From Cyrtodaria siliqua (lineage: Eukaryota > Mollusca > Bivalvia > Adapedonta > Hiatellidae), in assembly GCA_037043455.1 (NCBI GenBank), contig JAWPHD010003107.1, forward strand, positions 164,513 through 228,512: DNA of 64,000 nt. The letters are read 5' to 3'. Positions within the stretch are counted from its first letter, which is position 1. Each line of letters starts with the position of its first letter. The translations under genes and the position numbers were made by a program. Below, piece after piece: positions 41,945 through 52,900 of this stretch. The notes under the pieces were generated by a model. It did no database searches and was not told the origin of the DNA. It saw nothing but the letters and a program-made list of their open reading frames with translations.

Positions 41945-42838
41945 GTTTTGGTAGAGATTCTACATGGCCGTCCAAGAGTCCCGGTTCAAGCCCTTAACTT
42001 GGTGTTTATGTTTCTAGTCGTTTGACATTCATGTAGGCTATGTTTGTGTCAGCTCAACTATTCAATGGATTGAAATAATTTAACTTGCTACTCCTTTTTG
42101 TATCTTAAAAACACAGTGTATCTCTGTCATAATTGGTTTTTAAAGGTCATACTATATGTTGACATGCATGTAGGCAATTGTTAGGTTTTGAATGGGCGGA
42201 GATGAGTTAATTTAGCTTGGTACAATTGTTGTTTTCAGCAAAACAGTGTTTAGGTATAATCTGTTTTTAAAGGTCATGCTATATGTTGACATGTATGTAG
42301 GCAAAGTTAGGGTCAGCTCTGTAACTTCTGAATGAATGTAGACAATTTAATTAAAGCTTGATACAATTATATATTTTAAAAATACTTGTAGCATGCCATC
42401 ATTTGGTCTAAAAAGGTTGGTAAGAGTATCTGCCTCGCTTCTGAGGACTTTTTTTTTTTATGGATTATAAGTCTTTATGGAGAATTCATGTTTTGATGGC
42501 CTCATGATGCATTGTTTTGATTTTGTAAAATGTGATAATTATTATTGTTTATATAGATTATAAGTTTACTTTGACATTTTGATGTGCAATGCTTAAGTTT
42601 TGTAAAGTCCAACTATTGTATGTTTGTATGTATGACATATATCTACATTGTTTTATAAAATAAACAAAGTGCTGCTCATTGTGCTGTTCTATTTTATTGA
42701 CAACCATGTAACCAGTTTGTTGTGTCACCAACCAGCATAGCATGACAGACACTTAGGGATCACTTTGTCCATCGTCCGTCATACTTTAACCTGCAGTCAA
42801 GGTATTTTACCCAAGTTCACAAAATGTCACACACATCT
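41945..42838. other. No gene seen; two-copy tandem segment near 42140-42340
   Basis: AAAGGTCATACTATATGTTG is repeated about 125 bases later as AAAGGTCATGCTATATGTTG. A tRNA-like box pair near 41945-42000 (GGTTCAAGCCC) may be a SINE scrap. Confidence 0.5.
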
Positions 42839-42839
42839 G

Positions 42840-43945
42840 GTAAATAACCACAGAGCCATGTACATAGCCACAGAGCCATGTAGATAACCACACAGTCATG
42901 TAGATAGCCACAGTCATGTAGATATCTACAGAGCCATGTAGATAGTCATGTAGATAACCACAGTCATGTAGATAGTCCTGTAGATAACCACACAGTCGTG
43001 TAGATAGCCACAGTCATGTAGATAGCTACAGAGCCATGTAGATAGCTGTGTAGAGAGCTACAGAGCCATGTAGATAGCCACAGAGCCATGTAGATAGTCA
43101 TGTAGACAACCACAGTCATGTAGATAGCCACAGAGCCATGTAGATAGTTGTGTAGAGAGCTACAGAGCCATGTAGGTCCAGTCATGTAGATAGCCACAGA
43201 GCAATGTAGATAACCATAGAGTCGTGTAGATAGCCACAGAGTTGTTTAGATAGCAACAGAGCCATGTATATAACCACATAGCCATATACATATAGCCATG
43301 TAGGTAACCACAGTGTAGATAGCCACTGAGTCATGTGAATAGTCATGTAGATAACCACATAGCCATGTATATAGCCACAGAGTCATGTAGGTAACCACAT
43401 AGTTGTGTAGATAGCCCCAGAGCCATGTCAGTAGTCATGTAGATAACCGCAGAGTCGTGTCTATAACCACATTTATATAGCCACAGTCATGTAGGTAACC
43501 ACAGAGTTGTGTAGATAGCCACAGAGCCATGTAGGTAACCACAGGGTCATGTATATAAACAAATAGCCATGTATATAGCCACAGAGCTGTGTAGGCAGCC
43601 ACAGAGTTGTGTTGATAGCAACAGAGACATGCAGATAACCACAGAGCCATGTAGATTGTCAGAGAGTCATGTAGGTAGCCACAGAGTCGTGTCAATAGTC
43701 ATGTAGATAACCACAGAGCCAGGTATATAATAGACAGCTACAGAGCCATGTAAAATAACCATAGTGCCATGTAGATAACCACAGACATGTATATAACCAC
43801 ATAGCCATATAGGCAGCTACAGGGCCATTTAAATAACCATAGTGTCATATAGATAACCACAGAGCCATATAGATAGCTACATATAGCCATGTAAATAACA
43901 AGTGTCATGTAGATAACCACAGAGCCATGTATTGCACAACCTTAG
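42840..43945. repeat. 1.1-kb minisatellite, irregular 18-25 bp units
   Basis: Units are variants of ATAGCCACAGAGCCATGTAG, ATAACCACAGTCATGTAG and similar, about 50 in total. The - strand frames rich in Leu, Trp and Tyr (AIYMTVVVYMT and the like) are artefacts of the repeat. Confidence 0.95.
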
Positions 43946-44945
43946 AACCATGTATCATGAATCATTCGTCTGGTTCAGCCTCTGGTAAAATAGGTCAAGG
44001 CCATTTATCAAGATCAGTCTTTGGTGTAATAGGTGAAGGTCATTGAGCTGGATCCTATTCTGATAAAATACGTTCTCATCCAGCTAGATAGGTATAAGGT
44101 CAAGGATATGTATCTGAATCAATTTTCTTGGATACGGTTATCCGTGTTTTACATGGTTGATGGAAAGCCTGATCTTAAACATGGGGGAAAGATAAAAGTC
44201 GCTTGCAAATATCAACAATGACAGTTGCATGACATCATTGTGTAAATAAACATGCAAAACGTTGGTATTTGGCACACAAAATGTAAATGATATGCAACAA
44301 AAAGAACCAATCATGAGTATCTGGTTCAGATAGGGAATTCCAACCCTCAGTATACTGGTTTTAATCGGAACCTCGGGTTGGATTTCCCAATCTTCACCGG
44401 ATACCCATGAACGATTCTTATAATCCTCTGGATTAGTATGAATTTTTTAATTTTTGGGTTATTGTCAATTATTCTAACACGACCTCCAGTCTTTCACATA
44501 CACAAAGAAGAGAGACAGCTGTATGTTATTCTACGATGAAATACAGCTGTTCCATTAATTCCCTGAGTATATTTCATCCTTTGGAAGCGCCACGATACAT
44601 GACGTCACTTGGTAAATATACGTCACAAAGACAAACTCAACAGTAATTTCCATGATCCCCCCACCCCCCACCCGATATAAACCTATCAACCTATCATATG
44701 CATCAGTACATATAACATTAATAAGCATCTTGAACAAGGTGAGAACATACAGCGCAAGCTATATGACGTAAGCAACAACTTATTTGTCACGTGACTACTA
44801 GTGTATTGAAACACAGAACTTTGCATATGGGGACGCCCAATGGAACAGCCTGTAAACATAGCAGCCTGATTACCTTGACCTCCGAGATAAAATATAGTGC
44901 CCCAACAATGGCGTAAACAATGGGGTTATTTGTTGTGTATGAATC
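43946..44945. other. No gene seen; small imperfect palindromes
   Basis: GGGAATTCCAACCCTCAG (44334) pairs with CTCGGGTTGGATTTCCC (44372), and CAGCTGTATGTTATTC pairs with GAAATACAGCTG near 44530. These may be decayed foldback DNA. Confidence 0.5.
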
Positions 44946-45111
44946 GAAATAATAAATACGTACCTGTATTTTATCGGTGAATAAAGTTAGTTGTTCGGAT
45001 GCAAGTAATTAAATCACTCGTGCTAATGCACTCGTGATTTAATTACTACGCATCCGACCTCCTAACTGTATTTTATTCACTAATAAAACACAGGTACATA
45101 TTTATTATTTC
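44946..45111. repeat. 166-bp near-perfect palindrome
   Basis: The arms of about 78 bases run from GAAATAATAAATACGTACCT to its complement ending at 45111, centred near 45028. Differences between the arms are few and include small indels. No long loop is present, so it may be a hairpin transposon or a collapsed inverted repeat. Confidence 0.9.
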
Positions 45112-46308
45112 TTTAAATAAAGAACTCATCTAATTATTTCAGTATGACATTAGAATCAATGAGTTTTAACAAGTATGTGGCTATTGATGACATAGATACC
45201 AAGCCAGGAAATCCTTAATAATATGTTGAATGTAGGTGACCTTCTTTCAGTATGAATTTTTATATATTTATCATATGTATTACACATTAACATTATGTGC
45301 ATGAACTTTGAAAATTACTATCGATGACCAAGAAATGGAGCTTACCACTGTCATGTGGGGGCATGTAAATCTAACCTGGAGAGATTAAAAGGCAGAACTA
45401 AAACATAAAATGAAACTGTTGACACAGTTTTCAGATTTCTTTTACCCAAATCCATTCAATAGAATGGAATAAAACTTTGCAACTAAGCTGCATTTCAATA
45501 ACGTATCTCAACAGTGTGAACTAATGTACTATTACGTTGGGTCCCCTGAATACTGCTCTTAAGCATAAAATAGGGTGTGCAGGCCAAATGGTTTATTTAT
45601 AGTATAGGTATTGTGACAAGCTTATGTCAACAATAGCTTGACAGTCTGAATACCTTTTTACCCAAGTTGAATGAGTTCTTTCAATTAAAGCCACTGGACA
45701 TTGGGCGACTTGGATTCATAGTTGACTGAAATATCATAAACTAACAGTCTACACTAAGTCTGTATAATCTCTGTTAAGGTTGAACGTAACATGTCTTTAA
45801 TGCTCATAGACAGATAGATAAAATCAAACATGCATAAGTGTTTTTATTTTATTTTATTAAATTAATAGCACATACATACATGTTTTTATACAAACTATAG
45901 CAACATTAAACTATCCAACAAAACTGTTAAAGAATCCATAAAGTGTGCTCTATAATTTGTCGCGTCTCTTAACATTTATATTTTTTTACAAATTTATAAC
46001 AACAGTGATATCCAAGTGATCAATTGCGTATAAAAAAAAATGTTATACGAATATTACATTTTTTATAATATTATATTAATAAAAACACATAATTAACCAA
46101 TTAATAAATGAAAGCATGTTGAAATGAAATTAAACTACATATCAAAACTAGGTCACAGCAATAAGAACATGTTATGATACTGTTTTCTGTTTTCATTTGA
46201 GTTGTCTCCCATTAATCATAAAGTTAGTCTGGCATGGATAATTCATATATAGATATCTTTCCTGAAAGTCGATATATAGATATCTTTCCTGAAAGTCGAC
46301 TGCAAATG
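45112..46308. other. No gene seen; AT-rich DNA
   Basis: Strongly AT-rich around 45830-46150. A 27-base direct duplication (ATATATAGATATCTTTCCTG...) lies at about 46245-46300. Confidence 0.5.
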
Positions 46309-46452
46309 GCCATGATCGTGAAGACGCTACGTCTAAATCTCTCACCTCTCACCAATGCGGGTTCGAATCCCACTGGAGCTCGACTTGTCAAGTGAGAAAG
46401 TGTCGATTCTAACAGATATCAGGAAGTATACAGTACTGGTTCTACCCTTACC
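46309..46452 (+). mobile_element. SINE family 1, 3'-truncated
   Basis: It has a degenerate head, a clear B box (GGGTTCGAATCCC), and the body to GTACTGGTTCTACCC, where a second SINE begins. Confidence 0.78.
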
Positions 46453-46830
46453 GAAGCATTGTGGTGTATTGGTTAGAGTGTATGCCTTTCATTCGGGAGG
46501 TCGTGGGTTCGAGTCCCCTGACCGCGTCATACCAAAGACTTTAAAAATGGAGTAGTTACTTGTAACCCATGCCTGACAAGCAAATAATGGGTAGTACTGC
46601 ATCTGGTCAACCCGGTGTCAGAATAATGTGTCTGGGTGGGGTATCATTTACTATGGCGTGGTATTCCAGTGTGGCAGCACTATATCTGCTTCAAGTAAAC
46701 TGTAGATAGATACATAGCACTACACACAATCACTCACACAATAGTCCAGACATAATGCCGAGTCAACCGGGGATCTTCCCGGGGGCTCATATAGTAGAGG
46801 GACTTTAAACCTTAGAAATCATCATCATTA
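46453..46830 (+). mobile_element. Different tRNA-derived SINE (family 4)
   Basis: The head GTGGTGTATTGGTTAGAG (A box), a CAT-anticodon-like loop and GGGTTCGAGTCCC (B box) resemble a tRNA. About 280 bp of body follows, with ATCTTCCCGGGGGC-like sequence near the end. Only one copy was seen in this window. Confidence 0.6.
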
Positions 46831-46856
46831 ATCATAAATTTAGTCTAGCATCTTTC

Positions 46857-47072
46857 TTGAATCACTTGTCCCTCACTGCTGTAGGTTCTATCCCTTGGGG
46901 CCTAGGAATCTTTATGTGAGGAAGCTATACAGCTGGTTTGCAGAACGTCGGTGGTTCTACCAAGGTGCCCGCCCATTCAAGGTTTGCCCAGAGAGGCACC
47001 TGGAGTCTTCCTTCACCAATGGAAGCTGGAAAGTTGCCATATGACCTTAGCTGTTACTGCGAATTCAATTCA
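46857..47072 (+). mobile_element. SINE family 2, 5'-truncated
   Basis: Matches the family 2 body from CACTTGTCCCTCACTGCTGT to the AATTCAATTCAAT tail. Confidence 0.85.
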
Positions 47073-47140
47073 ATAAATACGAGTTTGAATTCTGTTACTA
47101 TTTTAACAAATCTCTCATTTATTTCTAGCAAAAGCTACTA

Positions 47141-47705
47141 TTGTTGGGGGCGCTTGTTACAGCCAAAGTTTTTTTTACTTCAAATTTCAACTAGTACCAA
47201 AATAAACTGTATATCAGTGAAACAGACATTTTTAGTGGTAAATAAAAATATGTTACTTTTCAAAACTGGTTAAGAAATAAAAAATTCATGTGCAAAAGTA
47301 GTCTTTGAGGACATTTTCATGCTGCATCAAAAAATTGTCTTCTTTCTTTTCTTCTTTCTCTCTCCGTCTTTCTTTTCTGTTCTTCTTTCTAAATTTTTTT
47401 TTTTAGAATTTGTATTTAAAAATGGTTTTAAATTGCTGGATAAATGTTAATTAAGACATTCTGAAATGTTTAAGGTGAAATATTAAGGCTAACTGAAGTT
47501 AATTTTTTAATTTAATTGGAAAAATACGTGCTAAAAAGGTATTTTGGCTGTAAATCATATATTTCTCAACTGATCTTCAAAACTAATGTATTTTTATTTA
47601 CCACTGAAAACTGCAGTTTTAACGATATATAATTTATGTACGTGTTACTAAAATTGCTCATATTAATTCTGAAAAACCTTTGGCAAAAACAAGCGCCCCG
47701 AACAA
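47141..47705. mobile_element. 565-bp MITE with TA duplication
   Basis: The ends TTGTTGGGGGCGCTTGTT and AACAAGCGCCCCGAACAA pair, then GCCAAAG and CTTTGGC pair further in. TA flanks both ends (47139-47140, 47706-47707), consistent with a Tc1/mariner-type source. Confidence 0.82.
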
Positions 47706-47708
47706 TAA

Positions 47709-48412
47709 ATTATGATAATATCTTCTATACTAGTTAATGTATCCATTTATCCACATTCCAAAATTCTAATTCCTATGTCACCTTCCTCCCATCTTCAAAA
47801 ATGTATTTTCTGGAACTGTTCTTCAGATGTATATGCTATAAATAGTCTCCTCTGGATGTAGCCTTCTATATGTCATCCAGGGCCAAAACCTTACATCTGA
47901 CTTGAAATTCAGATACTGAATATCAGTGTTTACGTTTCTCGTCCTGCTTTTCAGTGTTTCTACTTCTATTTTATTTTGTCGTCCAGAGCCAAAACCTTAC
48001 ATCTGGCCTTTTAACCTGAGATACTGTAAACAAAAGGTATCGCAAAATATTAACATTTTATCAGCACCTATTAAAATATGCTCTTCTAATGGTTGGCTGT
48101 CTCAAATATTTGAATTTTTCAGAGACATTTGATCAAGCATGATCAGGATTTTAAACTAAATTGTTTTTTAAACATTGAAGGAATGTAAAGGTAAAAACAA
48201 ACATATTGCGAAAAATATCTAGTTCAGTCAAATGACCTATTTATGTGTCGACATGCTGAAAAACACCATTCAATCAATCAACCAATTTAACTTGCATTAA
48301 CTTCATCATTGCGTACAATATTGCAACATAATTAAAAGACTATAGTAAAGACCCTTACTTCAATTCATTGACACATTTTGAAACAAAGCTGCTACTACTA
48401 CATCATATTTAA
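47709..48412. other. No gene seen
   Basis: A segment near 47870-48010 repeats CCAGAGCCAAAACCTTACAT twice at about 110-base spacing. Nothing coding was recognised, although the last exon(s) of IQCC must lie somewhere below 49786. Confidence 0.5.
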
Positions 48413-48756
48413 AGTAGCTATCCTGCCAACAACAGCCAAATTGTACATCATGTGTACACCGTTCCTAAACCTACTGATGACAAGGCATACATATATAACT
48501 TACATATTTTGAGAATCCAAACTCTATAGACACAATATAAACGGCTTTAACCAGCCAGGCCAAACCCCAGAACCAGAGCGTCGAATTAAGAGTCACCAAC
48601 TCATAATTCATTTTACGCATATTCAACCCCAGGTATTTTTAGAACCTATGAATAAACGTTTGCTTTTAATAGGCACATATACATTATTATATGACCTGAA
48701 TACCTGGATAGAGTTTTGATACAGTTATTTTGCCATTATTTGGTTGGTTAGTTTCT
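48413..48756. mobile_element. TTAA MITE, AGAACCTATCC family
   Basis: The ends AGTAGCTATCC and GGTTGGTTAGTTTCT are flanked by TTAA (48409-48412, 48757-48760). High similarity to 36413-36764 throughout. Confidence 0.85.
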
Positions 48757-48789
48757 TTAACTAGAAATGTCAGATATCCAACTAATCCT

Positions 48790-49495
48790 CCCACTGAAGA
48801 ACACTCCGGGATTGTATATTAACATTTTATAGAATGCAGACCCAAAATAAAAGATCAAGGTAAACACTCTAAGTGTGACCTTGACCTTGTGGTCACAGGT
48901 AATTGGATATATAACAGAATGTTCGTGTACTACCTTAGTAATCAACAAATAAAATTTGAACGTAATACATGAAAGCAGTCTAAAAATATTAGCAAATATA
49001 TGTTAAACATTTTAAACGCAAAAAAACGTCCAAGTGTGTAACCTTGACCTTTGGGTTGCAGGTGATTGGAAATATGACAGAATTTTTTGTATGATGTTTT
49101 TTTACTACAACAAATAAAATATAAATCTAATACATGAAAGCAATCTGAGAATATTAGCAAAAATATAACTTTAAAACATTTTACTGAAAACAGATCTGAA
49201 CGCAAAACTTCGAAGCATGTGTGACCTTAACCTTGTGGTCGCCAGTGATCAGAAATATGACAGAATGTTTTTGTAGGACCTTAGTAATTTGTGAAAACAT
49301 TTTGAGAATATGAGCAAAAACATAACTTTAATTTTTTTACTGAAAGCATTAAAAACGCAAAACATCTAAGTGTGTAACCTTGACCTTGTGGTCGCAGGTG
49401 ATCAGAAATATGACAGAATGTTTTTGTATGACATTAGTAATTGACAAATAAAAGATGAAAATTATTTGTGAAAATGTTTTGAGAATATGAGCAAA
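48790..49495. repeat. ~165-bp tandem array, about 4 units
   Basis: Units are marked by AGTGTGTAACCTTGACCTT-like sequence near 48875, 49035, 49210 and 49370. Each is followed by GATCAGAAATATGACAGAAT and AGAATATTAGCAAAAA blocks. Confidence 0.85.
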
Positions 49496-49499
49496 AACA

Positions 49500-49637
49500 A
49501 TGGATAAGGCCAGGCTGATCAGGGTTTACAATGTCAGGCTGCAGTCATTTTCCCCAAAACACCCCTTTGTCACATAAATGGAATGGTCTTAATTCAAAGA
49601 AAGAACAGTCCATTATATATATGCAGCGGGTTAAGGG
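49500..49637. mobile_element. TTAA MITE, CCCTTAACC family, left end lost
   Basis: It shares AATGGAATGGTCTTAATTCA with 40219-40397 and keeps the right end GCAGCGGGTTAAGGG|TTAA. The left part is missing at the border with the tandem array. Confidence 0.75.
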
Positions 49638-49785
49638 TTAACAGTGTGTTTGTGTTGGCTTACAGTGTTAAAATGATTCATTTGGGCACTTAAGTATGAC
49701 CTATAACAGTTAAAGAAGTATGACATGTAACATTTTGAGAATGATGCATATTTTAAAGCAAACATACGAAAGCAAAAAATCTTAC

Positions 49786-49907
49786 ATTTTTTCTACTGTT
49801 GATAGCCTGTTGTACCCAAAGTAGTTCCATCGTGATGTTACTCCGTAGCTCACGCAGTTTATCCGCGTCCTGAGGCAGTGTGGTTGGCATCTCAATTTCA
49901 TGTGACT
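49786..49907 (-). CDS. IQCC: IQCC coding exon 5: conserved C-terminal block
   Basis: Acceptor TTCTCCAG|; the exon encodes ESHEIEMPTTLPQDADKLRE and then ELRSNITMELLWVQQAINSR. It leaves in phase 0 at AAAAAT|GTAAGA. Confidence 0.87.
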
Positions 49908-52900
49908 CTGGAGAAATAATACGAAAATAAAGAGTTAAGTTGTTCACAAATTGGCACACGTCATGGGATTATGGATTTAAAACACATACAAGAAAAGCAA
50001 TGTTTACCAACAATCTTTTACAAATTTGCCAGTCTACTTTTAACTGAACTGAATGTTGTTGAATGGCTCTTTAACACATTATAGGTTATTTATAGCTGTG
50101 TCAGAGAGAGGTGAATGATGCATAGTAATCCAGGAACTAGACTGGTATCAGTCAATAAATTAGACTATAAATAATAAATTTAGACAAATTAAAAAATAAA
50201 ATAATACTCCACATAAAAATTATTTTATTTCAAGCTCTGTTTCTCTCCATGGCTGAATTTATTTACTTACAAATAGATTTCTATGGTTTGTTATGTCGGA
50301 GGATAGACACGGAACTGCACCGTTTACCTCCCCATCCGACAGATGAGACTAGTTTTAAGTACTTAAATAGTCATCATGGGTGTTTGTGTGAGGGCTGGCG
50401 TGGCGAAGTCGATAGCGCGGCGGATTTGTAACCGGAGGCCCCGGGTTCAATCCTCCGTGGTGCCACTGAGTTCCGTCGGTGTGTTCTTGGGCAAGACACT
50501 TTTCCTTAGCCTCGTCCGTCGGATGGGGACGTAAACCGGGCGGTCCCGTGTATCGGTCTATCAACCGAGCACGTTAAAGAACCATAGGAATCTATTCGAT
50601 AATAAGAGTAGGGCAGGTTCCCGGATTCCTATGTATCCTTCCCCTCTCTCTGAGGCGGCTCTAAATAACCTGTACTGTGTTGATGAGCCGTTAAACAACA
50701 TTCAATTGTGTGTAGCACAGATACTAAGGTTTATATCCCCTTTAGGGCCCATTTGGACAAGGCTTTCATATGTGCATATGTGGGGGACTCTTAAAGAAAC
50801 TAAACACGCCAAACAATGGTAAAATTACACCTCAAAATTGTGGGTGTCACGAAACACTCAAACCTACCTATTCCCCCAAATTCACCCCTAAACCTCCTAA
50901 ATCCTCACAAAAGTTTACATTATATGGTGGTACAATGATGTTATTGTATCAAATATCACAAATACAATAATCATTTGAGAAAAATGAAGATATAGTTGTT
51001 AATTTATTAGTGAATTAACGATTTTTGCATTATTTTTACTCATTGTGATAACAACCTGCATTATAAACAAATAAATTAACAACAATATCTTCATTTTTCT
51101 CGAATAACTTTTTTGCTGATATTTGTTACCTCTACATCATTATATTACACATTTGTCTGTGATTTGTATAGGAAATACTGGGAAAAGCTATATCTACTCG
51201 TTTGCTCTACTGCGAAATATCTCCCAGTGGGAGTTATTTCGCAGTATGGAACATTGCTTGGCCTTTTCCATCAGTGGCGGGAACGCCAAATGACGTTCCA
51301 ATTGTTTTACGGATGTCGTCGTCAGATTCCGCCACTAGGAAATACCGATTACGAAAATTAACGAAGAGTTCTGGTCCCACTTGTTTTCTTTGTATGACGT
51401 AACGTCGTCTTGGCGTTCTCATGCAAATTGGTGTAAAAAGATCAATGTATCACTGCGCACTAAGAACGAAAAAAGGAATGAAAGAAAAATAACAAACATA
51501 CAGGTTTTTTTCCGTTTAAATCATCACAAAATAATAATATATAGTTTAATAACTGGTGTTTTTGAGATACCGGAAATATTTCCCTTGGGAGAGAAATATT
51601 TCCGTCATCTCAAAAACACCGGTTATTAAACTATATGTAATACCATATAAGGTAGATTTGTGTGAATTTGGGAGGTTTAGGTGTAGATTTGGGTGGATTT
51701 GAGTGAAATAGGTAGATTTGGGTGTTTCGTGTATTAAAAATGCAAAACACTAAGCCTATCCAGAATATAATAATGTCTTTGTGCCGATTAAAACATAGGT
51801 TTATTCACGGTTCTTAAAAAAGAAAAGAATAATGAGTTGGTAACTCAATGATGCTTCAGTATTGGGGTTGGACCTGGCTGGTTTAAAGCCCTTTATAATG
51901 ATCGTGTCTATAGAGTTTGGATTCTCAAAATATGTAAGTTATATTTTGAGAATATATACCTAGTAGTCAGTTGGTTTAGAAACGGTGTACATCTGTTATA
52001 AAATTTGCCTGTTGATGGAGGGATAGGGTCTTTAAAGCGACACATGTCAATCTGGATTCTGAAGAAACTTCACATACCTCGGATCGAGTTAAAGCTGTCC
52101 CACACGGATGTGACATTAGTGAGACTCATACTGTCTTGACTCTGGCCAGGGCCAAGTTGTCTCCCTTTGATAGAGTTGTCTTCTCTTGATGACTCTCTAG
52201 TCACGTGGAACTCCACAGGACTGGAAGGTGACGGCCTGGGATGCTGGAGCGAATGTACATGTATTGTGGAATAATACTAATACCAACTTTATGTTATTAA
52301 AGTACCAAGCAAAACTACTTTTCTTTAATGATAAAATATATAGAATAAATTTGTTTATAAACAGTATTTGTAAAAAAAAAAAATATGATGATGATGTAAC
52401 AGGGTAGAACACTTTCTATAATATTCACCCGGTCCGTGTGAAAGTGAACCTGGGACCTTGACTTGTTCGATACCTACACATAGCGCGAGCGAGATGGATG
52501 CCTCTTTTGTATAATGCTGTTTTATAAAGACACAAAAACTGCATATATGCTTGCAAATAAGTATTGTAGTTCATAAAACTTATATAAATGTTATCACTTA
52601 CTTCAGTATGATGACCATATGTGTTTGACCGTTGACTCTTTTCACGTTCAGAATGGTTACTTTTACTGCCATGTGACCTTGGACTTCTGCTTCTATCTGA
52701 TTGGTTAGATCCCACTGACCTTTGAGACCTGCCTCCATCTGATTGGTCTGATCTCACTGACCTTTGAGACCTGCCCCCATTTAATTGGTCAGATCTGGCC
52801 GACCTTTGACCCATACCATCATCGGATTGGTCAGAATGATTTGACCTGTTTCTTTCCCTACCCTTACTTGTTTCTACTTCTCTCTTTGTGGAAGACATGG

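Noticed and set aside
42840..43945. CRISPR-like spaced repeat appearance
   Set aside because: Units vary in length and order with no constant repeat and unique spacers, and this is animal DNA; it is a minisatellite.
52425..52601. Extension of the IQCC exon 3 reading frame to 52425
   Set aside because: A strong GTAAGT donor at 52602, loss of compositional bias beyond it, and a phase-matching exon at 52243-52078 argue that this is intron.
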